Of a stretch of 64,000 nt of DNA, positions 48,501 to 60,941 are shown piece by piece. Where the stretch lies: assembly GCA_000320545.1 (NCBI GenBank), contig ADNK01000614.1:126001-190000 (forward strand), read 5' to 3'. Source of the stretch: Bigelowiella natans CCMP2755. Its lineage: Eukaryota > Cercozoa > Chlorarachniophyceae. The notes under the pieces are model-generated. The model saw only the letters and a list, made by a program, of their open reading frames with translations, searched no databases and had not been told where the DNA came from. The stretch's first letter is position 1; every line of letters begins with the position of its first letter. The translations under genes and the position numbers were made by a program.

Positions 48501-50948
48501 TACGACCTGTACAGCACAGAAGAAGTCTTCTACATCTTGCCCTGCCAGGCTGGACAGTCGAGGCAGGAATCGACGTGCGGAGATTGCACAGTCGGGACGT
48601 ACATGCCAACCGCCCCGGAAAGGGTGATGGAATGCTTTGACTGCCCAGCGGGCACATATGCGGCAACTTCTGTATCTACCTCATGCACACAATGCGCCCC
48701 AGGAAAGGTGTCCACAGTGGCGCAGTCTTCTTCGTGCGTGCCCTGCCTGGAAAACTACATTCCAGACGACGCGAGATCAGCATGTGTCGCATGTCCAGCC
48801 AATGGCGAGAGCGATACAAATCGGACGAGCTGCTACTGTCTGAAAGGATTCTACAGTCTGGAGGCAGGGAGTGCAACAACTTGCAACGACTGCCCGACAG
48901 GAGGTGTTTGCGACTCACCAAACACCACTATCGATACCATTTTGCCTGCATTAGGATACTGGCGGGACATTTACGTCGAAGCTACGGCGGAGTACATCCA
49001 ATGCCCCGTTGCTTACATCTGCAAGGACGATGGGTCGTGCTATTCGGGCAGCGAAGGTATTGCGTGCACAGTGTGCAAATCGGGTTATGGCCGCCTGAAC
49101 GATTACGAGTGCGAAAGGTGCCCTCCCCTCCTTCTCAACATCTTAAGAATCTTCGGTGCATATTTTCTGGTGATGGCTGCAGGCATTTTACTGACATATA
49201 TAAACGTGAATACGGCATCGCGTAGCATTGTTGAGAATGACACCTCCCGAGGAGCCAAGAACAGAAAGGACAACGGACGGTCGTCAATTATCTTGAAGAT
49301 CCTTCTCAACACGATACAATTCAATGCGATCGCCTTGTCTTTCGAGTATAGATGGCCCGCAGCAGTACACAACTTGTTGCGAGTACAGTCTTATGGCGGC
49401 AACGCAATGGCGAGCCTCATGAACGTGGACTGCGCGTTGCAGGGGGTCCATTCCAAAATAAGACCGTTTTACATAAACTCGCTAATCATTGCTATATTCC
49501 CAATTTTGATCCCTGCTTTGGCATACGTCGCAGTCATGTTCACAAGAGCATGCAGGCAGAAAGGGGGTGGTGAAGCGGGCCATCAACAGGGGGAGGGGGA
49601 AGCTTATGACCAGAAAGAAAGGAGCGGGGAAACCCAGCTTCAGTACGATAGCGACGAGGATGAAGATAGCGCTGCACACCTGTACACCGCAGAGTTAACC
49701 ACTGCGATGGTATCGTTATTTTTCTCGCTCTATCCGTCGCTTGTCCTGCAGACATTCAAGCTATTTCAATGCAAGCAGCTAGGAAGCACGGCGGACACAT
49801 TCGTCCTTCAGCCTGACATGAGCGAACGGTGTCATCAGGGAGCGCAGCTTTTCTGGATGTTGGTCTTAGGGTTGCCAATGGCCGCCATCTACGTACTCGG
49901 GTTCCCGATCGTGTGCTTCATTCTGCTCTATAAAGACAGAGACCACTTGCCCAGCCGTTGGCCGGCTGGGCACGGCATGAATGTGTACCAGCAAGAGATG
50001 TCCAGAATCGCGAGCATGAAGCTGTACCTGTTTTTCCATGGCTTCAAACCAGAATTTTATTTCTATGAAGTAGTTATCATGGTCCGAAAGCTTCTTGTCG
50101 TTGCCATAGCCGTATTTGCCCAACACCAGATGATCCAGGCTCTACTGGGAAGCCTTCTAGTTGTCATCTTCCTGACTCTACAGGTCTCGCTGCGTCCATT
50201 TCAGGAGTCGCTGACCAATGGAATCGAGTTCTACTCGCTCATAGTCTCGTTCATCACGTTTTTCCTCGGCTTGTTTCTTTTTTCGCCGATCGGTGTCGTG
50301 GGGGAGATAATAGTATCATTTGTCATTGTTACGGCAAACATCATTTTCTACGCCGTCGCAGGATACTACCTCATGCACGATCTGTACTATGAAAATTTGG
50401 CGGAAAAGGGCAGCAAACCCGTAAATTCTGAGAACGAGCTCACGCGACATGGCGATCTCCGCATTGATCCTTACGGCGGCCAACACATGAGTAAGAGCAC
50501 CTCGGCCACTATCGACAGAAACGGAGAAACATCTCGAGGTCTTGGGGATGTCGAACTGCGACCATTGTCCAGGCGAGCTCGACTCTCTGCAACAGAAACC
50601 AGAACGTATGAAGGAGAGGATAATTTATTGGCAGCAGTGGAGGACCACCTCTCACTTTATGCTAACCCCTCTATAACACGATCGGTTAAGAAGATCCCAA
50701 AAATGGACAATCTCCGGCTCGAAGAAGATAGCAAGTCAGGGAGAGGAAGATCTAACCAAACGGAGAATATCCTCTTTGGCACTGTCATCAAACAACCTGT
50801 CAGGAGAGAACGAACTTTGAAAGCTAGCTTTACTTCAGCAAAAGAAAATGATAAAACAGAAATCCAACCAGCAACTGTGACAATACGACGGCCGAGGCGA
50901 AACCGCATTGTGCGCGCTAGGATAATTGATCATTCAGATTCAGATTGA
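38643..50948 (+). CDS. Giant PMP-like beta-helix, Cys-rich, multi-pass membrane protein
   Basis: The ATG at 38643 opens a signal peptide (RCIIAFICLIAIPREVNG). Early exons join in phase: 39302-39395, 39471-39588, 39682-39728, 39800-39856 and 39921-40003, with 38643-38771 and 39051-39237 before them. Similar one- or two-coil exons recur to 46.3 kb, for example 41651-41706, 43511-43641, 43903-44025, 44158-44271 and 46167-46274. The last exon, 46483-50948, carries repeats of the FxxN and GGAI type (GNGGAISFKGG, FTRNNATG, FEENAAPNGSGGAIF), as in chlamydial polymorphic membrane proteins. A Cys-rich GCC2/GCC3 ephrin-receptor-like segment follows (about 48540-49130), then eight or so hydrophobic helices (49126-50390) and a basic, Ser-rich cytosolic tail. 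It is probably a cell-surface receptor or adhesin. Exons between 40.0 and 46.3 kb are only partly defined. Confidence 0.83.
40852..40920. repeat. CT then GT compound microsatellite
   Basis: (CT)n followed by (GT)n within an intron of the PMP-like gene. Confidence 0.92.
41586..41611. repeat. TA microsatellite
   Basis: (TA)n in an intron of the PMP-like gene. Confidence 0.9.
43781..43815. repeat. GT microsatellite
   Basis: (GT)n in an intron of the PMP-like gene. Confidence 0.9.
44316..44349. repeat. CACT tetranucleotide repeat
   Basis: About eight uninterrupted CACT units in an intron of the PMP-like gene. Confidence 0.9.
45537..45566. repeat. TA microsatellite
   Basis: (TA)n in an intron of the PMP-like gene. 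Confidence 0.9.
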
Positions 50949-52010
50949 ACTTGTTTCATTGACGCACGCTGTTGGTGATCAACGAGCTCACAGTACATTA
51001 GACGGTGAGTAAAGCTTTATAAAATGTTTTATTAGACATGTATAGATTAAAAATACGTACCATGATGTAAGTTATTGAATTGTAACTTTGTGATCTACAC
51101 TAATCTTAGCATTCCCAAACATTGCATTACACCCACGCCGCTTAGAGTCACAAGCTGTAGCTGGCCCTCTCCGCAACGTACATCGCGCTGTCTTTCTGAT
51201 TTTGGGCTCGCTTTGAATGCGTTCGCATGTTTATGTTACATAGTGTCTATGATGTAATGCTGAGTGATGTTGCCTCCAGCCGCTGCATGCTCATGCTAGA
51301 TTGTATCTGTGCGTTGTCATGACTGTTTGTTCTGACATGAAAATCCGTAGCATTGCAACAAGTGGCTCACACATCTGTCTGCTAGCCTAATGAAGCACAC
51401 GAACACACTAGCATGCTTCCCACAAGTCCGTCAAACCTGTAACGAATCGCCAGAATGTGCATTTGGAAGCTTTTGCGCGCGACCAAGCGCGTCATGTGAT
51501 GCAATGGACATTGGATTTGCTCGCATTTCTTTGAAATTTTTCGTGCACATCACATTTGGTCAAACGCACACGCAAAAGCATTCAAAATGTGGCAGAGAAC
51601 AAACGCGCAGCGTGCATCCGCTGCACAACGGGTGTGAATTTTCACACTTTGAGGCCTTGAAAATGGACATTTTGGTCAACATTTCGGTCATTTTTTCAGG
51701 TTTGGCCATCGGACAAGTTCTGATGACTTTTCTTTGACTAACTGCAACTGCCTGCTGCTTCAAAGCGCGTCGCAAAGCGCTGCACTGTTCACAACCCCGT
51801 CGTCACCGGGTTTGACGGACTTGTGCCTAGCTTCGCATCTCACAGCACCAGTTGACTGCACACAATGGACACAGCAATGCACCACATGTGTTGCATACAT
51901 TGTGCATTGCATGTCTATCATGCATGAAAACGAAAAGCATGAAAGTTTTGGTTCACTTGTGCACACGTGCAGTTGGTTGTGCTTGTGTGACCGTGCATTG
52001 TCCAGATTTG

Positions 52011-52044
<34 letters not shown>

Positions 52045-52452
52045 GCTGTAACGCGCAAATGCAAGCTAGACATGCAGTCAGTGCATTCTGCTTGATCGAT
52101 CTGCGAACACACCAGATCGATGCACGCACGTGTGCACACATCGTGCATGCGCAATGCCAGAATGTGCCATGCTAGCCATGCATGCTGGCATGCCATTTCT
52201 AGCATTTGGCCATGTGCACACGTTCAGACATGCATGAATCTGGAGATGATCAAGCTGGATGACGCACGCGGTCATGACAAACACGATGCCCAATTGCAAG
52301 TGAAGGACACAGCGCAGCGTGGTGCAGCTTGACCCCTGAACACTGGAAGTGCCTAGCTAGCAAGTGCAAGCCAGCAACAAGCGCGTCGTGCTGGCGTGCG
52401 TGATGAATCGAGTGAACGCTTGCTAGCTTGGGCCATGCATGCAAACAAACGT

Positions 52453-52490
52453 GATGAAACAATGAAACAATGAAACAATGAAACAATGAT
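52453..52490. repeat. 8-base tandem repeat
   Basis: CAATGAAA repeated about four times. Confidence 0.9.
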
Positions 52491-52517
52491 GAAGAACTGC
52501 ATTTCCAAAACGTTGCA

Positions 52518-52579
52518 AGACACTTGCAGTGTGCAAAATGCAGTGCCTCGAACTGGCTTCAGTGAGGACTGTGACTAGC
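52518..52579 (-). repeat. Dispersed repeat, copy B (inverted)
   Basis: Reverse complement of the element at 24908-24975, including its 20-base core, with small indels. Confidence 0.85.
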
Positions 52580-52890
52580 AAATCAACCAGCTGGTTTGCC
52601 AAAAAGGCATGACTCAGTCATTGGGAAGCAATGACACTAGCGGCAAAATTCTGACGGCGCAAGACCTCCACTCTGAGCAAAAACTTCCTGAAGGCCATGT
52701 CCACACGACGATCTACGTTTGGATCATCTGAGCGGGGCCCCAGCAGAATTTTGGTTTTGGAGGAGTCTGGAGCGTCAAAGAATGAAGAGTGGAGGGAAGA
52801 AGCTGAACCCAGAGCTAATCTCATGTGCGAGAGAAGTTTGCATCTCTCTGCATTCAAGTGAATGCAATGATGGATGAGGTGGATGAAATA

Positions 52891-52912
52891 ATAGACACTA
52901 TTGCATGTCTAT
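52891..52912. repeat. Short palindromic element
   Basis: ATAGACAC and ATGTCTAT arms around TATTGC. The right half, TATTGCATGTCTATCAT, recurs near 62338, and ATTGCATGTCTATCAT near 51906. Confidence 0.7.
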
Positions 52913-53177
52913 CATTGAAGAACCACACTTTGAAAGTGTGGCAGGACGTCGCCAAGCCACTGTGCATGCTTGAGCTCCCATGTGTTTATTTCTTCGAAAT
53001 GGAGGGGATTTGTTGCCATACTTTTGGCTTATTATGTTGTCGTAGGGACAAAAAGCGAAGGAAGGAGGAAGCTCCAAGCACGTGTTCTTTCTTCCATCGG
53101 GTTCCATTCAAGAACCTCTCCATCACTCCCACACCCCTCCACGAAGGCCTCGTACCTAGTTAGAGAAAAGGAGCAGG

Positions 53178-54261
53178 ATGGGTATTACAATATCCTTTGA
53201 GAACGACACGGAGTGCGACTTCAAGGTGAAAGCGAGAGAGAGAGAGGGGGGGGGGGAGAGAGAGATGTTAAGTGGACATTTGCCGAGCATGAGGAATGAT
53301 GACGCAGTCGCTGTCTTCTTTGTTTGGTTCAACAAGACATTTGATCATAATAATAACAACAAAGCGATGGGATCAGGTGACCTTACGACTGCGCGGGTCG
53401 GCAATCTCGGTGGGCCAGTCGATCGTCAATAGGGGAACCACGGTAGGACGAGGAGGAGGAGGAGGAGAAGGAGGGGGAGGAACACAAGAAAAAAATATAC
53501 ATCACACAGCAAGATAGAGATGTCGCCTTTTCGACGACGGCGATCGTCAATGTGATAAGCATCCATACGTATGGAGTCGATTAAATCTGCTCGCATACGT
53601 TAATAGCAAGCAGCAGGGACTTTTCTTTCCCTTGTTGTCCTTTCAGTCTATAGATGACATCTACGGTGTGGATGATTAGTGGAGCAAGACGGATTCTGGC
53701 ATTTCGGCTTCTATGTCTTATTCAGTGCTTTTGGAAGGTGATCTGTCTCACTCCTTTGGTGTTACTGATATTCGTTTAAAAGATAGCGAGATATGAATGG
53801 ATTTACTCGCAGCTTGCTACTAATTATTCAAATTATTCATACACACGAACAATTGATTATTGGATCAATTTTTGCAATCTGATAGATCTAACATCGCCAC
53901 TCATCTTCACGGGTATGTTACTTTTATTAATTGCTCTCTGTCATGGAAGAATATGCCGAAATAACGTGCTACATCAGCATACGCGGAGCAACACATTGTT
54001 AGCTCCCAACCCCTGTATCCATCATCTCATATATCCACTCATCAATTATCTTAGTATGATGATCGGTGCCACTAGGTGATAAGTACGAGACGCCTAAATG
54101 GGTCGCCATCGTATCCGCCCCGGCAGCGAAGGTGGTTTGGGAAGGATTAGGAGGAAGAGGAGGAGGAGCGGACAAGCAAACACTCTTGTATTTATTTCGG
54201 ATAATGTTATCGTCGTGAAGCAGTGGGATCCTGCTAAAGCTGCCAAGGCTAATACGTTGGC
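53178..54261 (+). CDS. Small beta-rich protein of unknown family, about six exons
   Basis: Exons 53178-53225, 53377-53442, 53510-53551, 53647-53665 and 54076-54131 join in phase from the ATG at 53178. They read MGITISFENDTECDFK, VTLRLRGSAISVGQSIVNRG, QDRDVAFSTTAIVN, SIDDIYG and DKYETPKWVAIVSAPAAK. A final segment ending VIVVKQWDPAKAAKANTLA with a stop at 54259-54261 is probably the last exon, but its acceptor lies in a purine-rich GGA tract and could not be fixed. The alternating strand pattern suggests a small beta-sandwich of roughly 120 residues with no signal peptide. I do not recognise it. Confidence 0.45.
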
Positions 54262-54325
54262 TTAGAACGAGGAAGAAGAAATTAAATAATGTGTCACTTC
54301 TTCTCGTTGCCTGCTCGACATCTTC

Positions 54326-54778
54326 ATGTATGAACTGCCTAGAATATGTGCTTTATTTCCTTTATCTGACGAAAGCTACAACAAAATACTAATCAAGGGC
54401 GAGAGGCGCTACAGAATTAGTGAACTGACGTCGGATCCCCCCCCCGACCAATCCAAGCTCTCATTGCCACAAGGAGGTACGTGTGGAGGGGATGAGGATG
54501 GGGATGGGGGATGGAGAAGCTCGGTTGCATTAATTTTGTCATCACTGAAACACTCTTCTTCGACTGAGTCTATAGAACGCAACACCTACAAATCATACGT
54601 TGATAAACATATCATAGTAAATAGGACAATCATCACCATCATTATCATCATCATCATCAATGTCATCATCGTCATCTCTGCATTATCAGAAGCGGATGAA
54701 GAAAAAGACGACAACCAATTATCCCGTCCGGCAGCAGAACAGAATGAAGTGCTTTTCCTTGTCCCTTATATATAAAAA

Positions 54779-54843
<65 letters not shown>

Positions 54844-55202
54844 CATATACATATAAATTTATAAGAGTAGTAACAGAGGTTCCCCTCCACCATAAAACCA
54901 AGCAGGAAGCAGACGCTGCGATCTCCGCATTTCGAAATATGGAGGAGAAGCTGATGAGCGAGATGAAAAAAGAGGTCAGGCGAAGCAAGAGAGGAGAAGG
55001 AGGGAAGGCGGGGGGGGGGTTAAAGTGATGTTACACTACGTATCTGTTTGCGCTTGCTCTTGTGAATGTGTATGCTTCTTCGTGGTTGTCGTCGTCGTCG
55101 TAGGATCATTACTGGAACGGCCAACAGATCGGTCTCACAGCGTTGGCAAATCGGTAGTCAGCACGTCACTGACTGCCTTGTGGAAGAAGAGATCTATCCC
55201 TA

Positions 55203-55241
<39 letters not shown>

Positions 55242-56501
55242 AAAAACGATGATATATCGTAGCGCCGCATCAGCCCGAGACACGTTCAAAGGTAGTAAAT
55301 CGTGGTAGAAATCTCAAGAATGACTTTCTAGCCATCGGCAGAGGAGCAGTACTTTGTCAGATAAGGATGTATATTGTCCTCGTGTGAATAATGATGATCA
55401 CAGGGTTGTCTGAGTTCGTGATGACGGACATGAAGATCGAGCTGGCAAAGGCATCGTTTGCACCCCACCATTGAAACAACAGCATAAGAAACTACTACGA
55501 TTGTTCGCATAGGAGCTGTACAGCGTTGTATGGCAATGAATGTGTATATGACTACTAGAATCATCAAGCCATCATCATCACCCGTCTCCCCCTCCACTAT
55601 CTAAATAATCCCCCACCCTACTCTCTGCCCCGCTCTCCAGGCAAGATCGTTGGCCTCCGCACATGAAATCGCCGATGGAGAGTACGGGTGGGTGGTACAC
55701 GTGGGCGCCATTGTTGTCGATGACAATGCTGCTGCTGCCACTGTGCTACTGCTGCTATAACTATTCTTCGTGTTGGAGCTCTGACTTGGCCCTTTAGATG
55801 CCGCAGCAGCAGCAGCAGCAGCAGTGTTGCTATTCTGTGTATTATGTATCACTTTGCAATATCATAATCGTCACCATCATCATCATCTTTTTCCCTTTTT
55901 ATCCATCATCACTCTGCTCCTCTTATCCTCCTCCTCCTCCTCCTCCTCCTCCTCCTCCTCGTCCTTCCCCTCCTCCTTCTTCTCATCATCGTCATCATCA
56001 GCACGATGAAGCTAGCATGCGAGGAGTTTTGCCGTGTGAGAGCAGGACAGGCTGAGGCATCACGTGTGCTGGCAGAAAATGTCGTTGTCGACCTACTACT
56101 ACTACTAATACCACTGCTATCATCACAACAAACGCAACAATAATATGCGTCAAAAGAGAGCCACATGACATCACACAACCGAATCTTCGTTATTGTCGTC
56201 ATGTCGTCCTCATAAAGCCTATATCATTCTATTACTACGACATAATATCCAAATGGAGACTGTGGCTGTTACTCATATAATCATTCCTCCTACTCTTCCT
56301 CCTCCTCCACCTCCTCCTTCTCCCCCACCTCCTCCACCTCCTCCTGCTCCTTTGAAACTGAGTTGTTGTCTCCACTTTGTAATCATAATGCAGGTGCTGA
56401 AGAAGGCGCACAACAGCCTCAAATCACAGGAGCTCAACATGGGTAGTAGTAGTAGTAATAGTAGTAGTAGTAGTAGTAAGTAGAAGTGATTCTCTGTGTT
56501 G

Positions 56502-56545
<44 letters not shown>

Positions 56546-58235
56546 TGTTTGTTTACAGTGTGTACTTTCTGCCCCCCTCCCCCCCTCCCCACCCAAAATC
56601 TAAGGCAAACTTAAGGCAAAGGCTCTGGGTCCCGTCGATGCATCTGTTGCTAGCATAATGTACACACAGCACGAAGAGAGCAAAACGACGACAGTTGTTG
56701 CACTTGATCATGCGTGTCATATATATATATATATATATATATATACACTCCATCAAAACTAACCTGCGGTGAGGAGGAATAACACTAACAACAACAATAA
56801 CAATAACAATGACAATAATAATGGTGATAATCAGGTCAGTACGGGACAAATGCCTCAACGAATTCACAGAATACCGGAAGGTTGCACAATCATATTAAAA
56901 ACACACACACACACACATACACACACCTAAATAAAAACATATACATATATTCTTTACTACCATGCGTGCTTCATTGTCTATCTTCCGCACATAAACAGTC
57001 CTCCGTGTGGTGTATTTTGTGTGTATTATTATTATTTTATTATTTCAGACAAAGGAAGACTCGGTTTTGCGAGATCAGAAAGAGTAAGTAGCTGGAGAGT
57101 CATTAAGAAATTGTATACATACGGGGAGGAGGGAGGCGGAAAGCAGCGGTGAAATCATGTATGCGTCAGTACTGATGACGACGACTAAATAATGGTGAAG
57201 AATGATGATGACACAAAGCATATATTAACGTAGTAGTAGTGGTGGTGGTGGTAGTAGTAGTCGTCTTACACGCTATTCACATGATAGCAATAACCAGCGC
57301 ACATGTGCTCATGCACTATCTATCACAACATGTGCCATTCCCCCCCCCCTCCCCCCTCCCCCCCCGTCTTTCATCATTCAATAGAGCGTCAGAGTCTTCT
57401 TCTTCCTCCACTTCCAAAGACCCCTACATGTGCCTCCGGAGGTATATATCTCAACCGTGAGTTCTTACCTGCAGAAAACTTCGGATATAATTTGACCGCC
57501 CCTGATAACGATGAAACATTGTGCTAGTCACGCTGACTTTATGCTTCTCCTCTTTCTCTTCCTCCTCCTCCTCCTCCTCCTCCTCCTCCTCCTTCTCGTC
57601 GTCGTTGTCGTCGTTCTCTTTCTGTCTTTTACCACCACGGTGGGTGGGTCTCCATCACCTCATAGATACATGAAATCTGTAAACGAGCTTCACAATGTCC
57701 AGGTGTTCAAGAGGAGGGGGGGGGGTAGAGTGTAGAGGAGGAGGAGGAGGAGAGGAGTAATAGTAGTAGCATTTCCTTACCGACGACAAAAGAGCCTTTT
57801 CCTTTATTGCTCCTTCTTCTTCTCCTTCTTCTTCTTCTTCTTCTTCTCCTTCTTCTCGCACTTTACGGATTTTTGTTTCGATCAGGCAAGTTATCCTCAA
57901 AAAGTGGTCCAGGCAGCTAATGTACTACTAGTATAGTAATAGTAGTAGTAGTAGTAGTGGTAGTAGTACCTACTTTTATCACTGCCTCTATGATGATGAC
58001 GATGATGATGGTGTGATAACGATAACAGAGCGTTCGAGAAGCTGACATGAAGAGCACAAAAGAGCTGCAGGTGTCTGCTTTCAATAGATAGAAAGCGCTT
58101 CATCTTGTCTTGTTAAGACGCCCTGTCATCACCACCACCATCATCATCATCATCATCATCATTATCATTATCACCTTCCATTGACAGGAAACACTGATCT
58201 CCATGCTAGCCGCTCAGAAAGACTATTATATTCAG

Positions 58236-58266
<31 letters not shown>

Positions 58267-59207
58267 AAAAGGTGTCATTGCAATTTCTAAAGCAGCAGGT
58301 GCAGAGAGAGAGAGAGAGAGAAAGTAAGAGAGAGAAAGATTAAACTCACACAATTTCACACGTGATAATACCACTATCCCCACAGCGCGTGCAGAGTATA
58401 GAAACCCTGACCAAGTCGGTAATTGAACTCCAGAGAACAGGAGAGGGAGGGGGGGGGGGGGGGGGGGGGATAGAGATGGTCGAAGTGGAACTGTGGAGAT
58501 GATACAGATACTGTGTTAGTTTGCTCAAGAATGCTGATATGAGTATATGTTAATGTTTACCTACACACAAAGCGCACACACACACACACACACACACATG
58601 ATTTGTACACAGCTTAAGTAAGGGTATTGGTGAGGATAGATAGGCCTGCGACGCTAAGATGTGCGATTTGTGCGTGCTTTGTATGTGCTCTGTGTGTGTA
58701 CTCATCATATATCATGCAGGTAGCGGACATAAACGTGGAAGAAGACCACAAGCTCTTCGGAAAAGAATTGGTTATAACTTTTAGAAACGTTATGATCACG
58801 TTAATAATGATGATGATGATGATGACGACGGCGACGACGGCGACTTCAAGTAGTCAATTACGCTACTACTGATCATCTAAAATCTGCCCCCCCCCCCCCC
58901 CCCCCTCCCCTTCTTTCCTTCGTAATTATTTGAAGGCTTGGATTGAAATCGGTGAGACGGCGAAAGTTTGCATCATTGAGTTCGAGCCTAAACCTATCGG
59001 TAGTAGTAGATGTATTTATAAATAATATACATATACTTTTACATATACATTCTTCTCCTACTGATGCTGCCTGCCAAATAGTAGTAGTAGTAGTAGTAGT
59101 AGTTGTTGTGGTAGAGTCAAGTGCGCATATGCTTTCTCTCTCTCTGTCTCTCAGTTGCAATAGCAGTAGCAAGCACGGTCGTTCTGTTGATAGTGGAAGT
59201 AGTGGTA

Positions 59208-59239
<32 letters not shown>

Positions 59240-59480
59240 GTTATGTCCTCACTTGTTCTTTTGCTTCTCCCCTTCCTCCTCACCCACAGGACTCGTATTC
59301 AGAAATAGGGTGGTCATTGAGGTTGACCGTGATAAAATGCTGCATGTGATTCAATTCGTTCATTAACCACATGATCCCTCCTCTTTGCATTTCTTCTTCT
59401 TCATCATCTTCTTCTATCACCCCTCAATGCCATCTTGCTACTTTGTGTATAGTTTCCCTGACTCTCCCTTCCTCCCATCC

Positions 59481-59512
<32 letters not shown>

Positions 59513-59855
59513 ATTTATCTATTTCACGCCCCCGAACAATGCAAACAACCGAAGGTGGTTAAGGGCTCGCAGGCGGAGATGAAAGGTTGATCAAGTACAA
59601 CAACAACAACAACAACAAACAACAGAAACAGTAGTAAAGACTTCAGCCCTCACTGTCATTCCTCACTCTCTCCACATCTTCTCTACACCTCTTCTTCTCT
59701 CTGATCTCCCTCCTATCCCCACCCCCCCCCGCACCCTTTGTGCACGTTCACTCAGGGGTGAATCTAGGGTGGCAAATACTAGCAATCGATGGAAAGCGTT
59801 CTCCTCCGGATCATAGGGTCATTCAGTGGATATTATGGGGCCTTTTTGCGTGTTT

Positions 59856-59895
<40 letters not shown>

Positions 59896-60673
59896 GCACA
59901 CACACACACACACACATACAATAAGAAGACAATAAAAAGTTGAATATATGCACACATGCGAATAATTCAAGTTTACTCGTCGTCCTCCTCATCAGACTAT
60001 CGAAGTACTACTTAGAAAGCTGCTACAGGCAGGGAGGAAGATAAAAGTAAGGAGGACTTTGATCAACCACTTATCTCGCCAGGATATCATTTATGCTGGG
60101 TTTCTGCGTATGTTATCTATGTTTCTCAGAAGGCATTCTCGATAGTACTGATATCTGAACGCTTTTATTTCTTAATGCCATTGAGCCGATGATTATTCAG
60201 ATATTTATCGATGAAATCATCAGTCTCTTTTCTTTCAGTTGCTGCTCGCCTTAAACGAATTGTAGTCATTTATTATTCATAATTATTATCACCTTTACAA
60301 TTAGATCAAGTTCGGCAAAAACCTTGGGAAAAGCGATCCCTTCTATCGACAGCCCCCCCCTGAGAGGGAGAATAAGGCACGACGAGGAAGAGAGAGAGGG
60401 AACAGGGTTGGTGGGAGAGGAAGGAGGAAGGAGGACTTGCGTCCTTTTTTTTTAAAAGCGATATCAATGCTATGAAGTAGTAAGTGCCATACCAGAATTT
60501 CTCAAGGAAACGAATGAAAATGCAGAGGCCAATGATGCATTTCCTCTTCCTCGTCCTTCTTCTCCTAACATCAGAATATCGAGAATCTTCTCCAAAGTGA
60601 AGTCATACACACAGGGCAACTGCAATACTTTCAGCGGTAATAATAAGAACAAACGCCGTCACCACCTTCATCG

Positions 60674-60718
<45 letters not shown>

Positions 60719-60900
60719 CTTCACAAAATATACGCGCAAGTAACCGGTAGTACCACATCGTCAGGGGCCTCTTCGGAGGGTGGGGTGAGTGCCAGGGCGT
60801 TGTCACGAAGAGAGGTAGTATATGAACGTCACTACTTAGTTCCATATAACGGGGAGGAGGAGGAGGAGGAGGAGGAGGAGGAGGAGGAGAAAAACTTGAG

Positions 60901-60941
<41 letters not shown>

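Larger units (their letters stand above)
50949..53177. other. Intergenic block dense in TGCATG words and dispersed repeats
   Basis: Many open frames exist here because the block is GC-balanced and repetitive, but none has coherent protein character. It contains a GT run (52013-52041), an 8-base tandem repeat (52453-52490), the second copy of the dispersed repeat (52518-52579) and a short hairpin-forming element (52891-52912). Confidence 0.5.

Noticed and set aside
50949-52900. Multiple overlapping open frames on both strands
   Set aside because: They lie in TGCATG-rich repetitive DNA, show no splice-consistent extension and encode Cys/His/Met-rich peptides typical of that base pattern.
53178-54261. 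Pore-forming or lectin-like toxin fold for the small beta-rich protein
   Set aside because: Only the strand-like composition suggests it; no diagnostic residues or signal peptide were seen.
56273-56596. Minus-strand frame with poly-Leu and poly-Gly
   Set aside because: It is a translation of CT, CCT and TAG microsatellites, not a protein.
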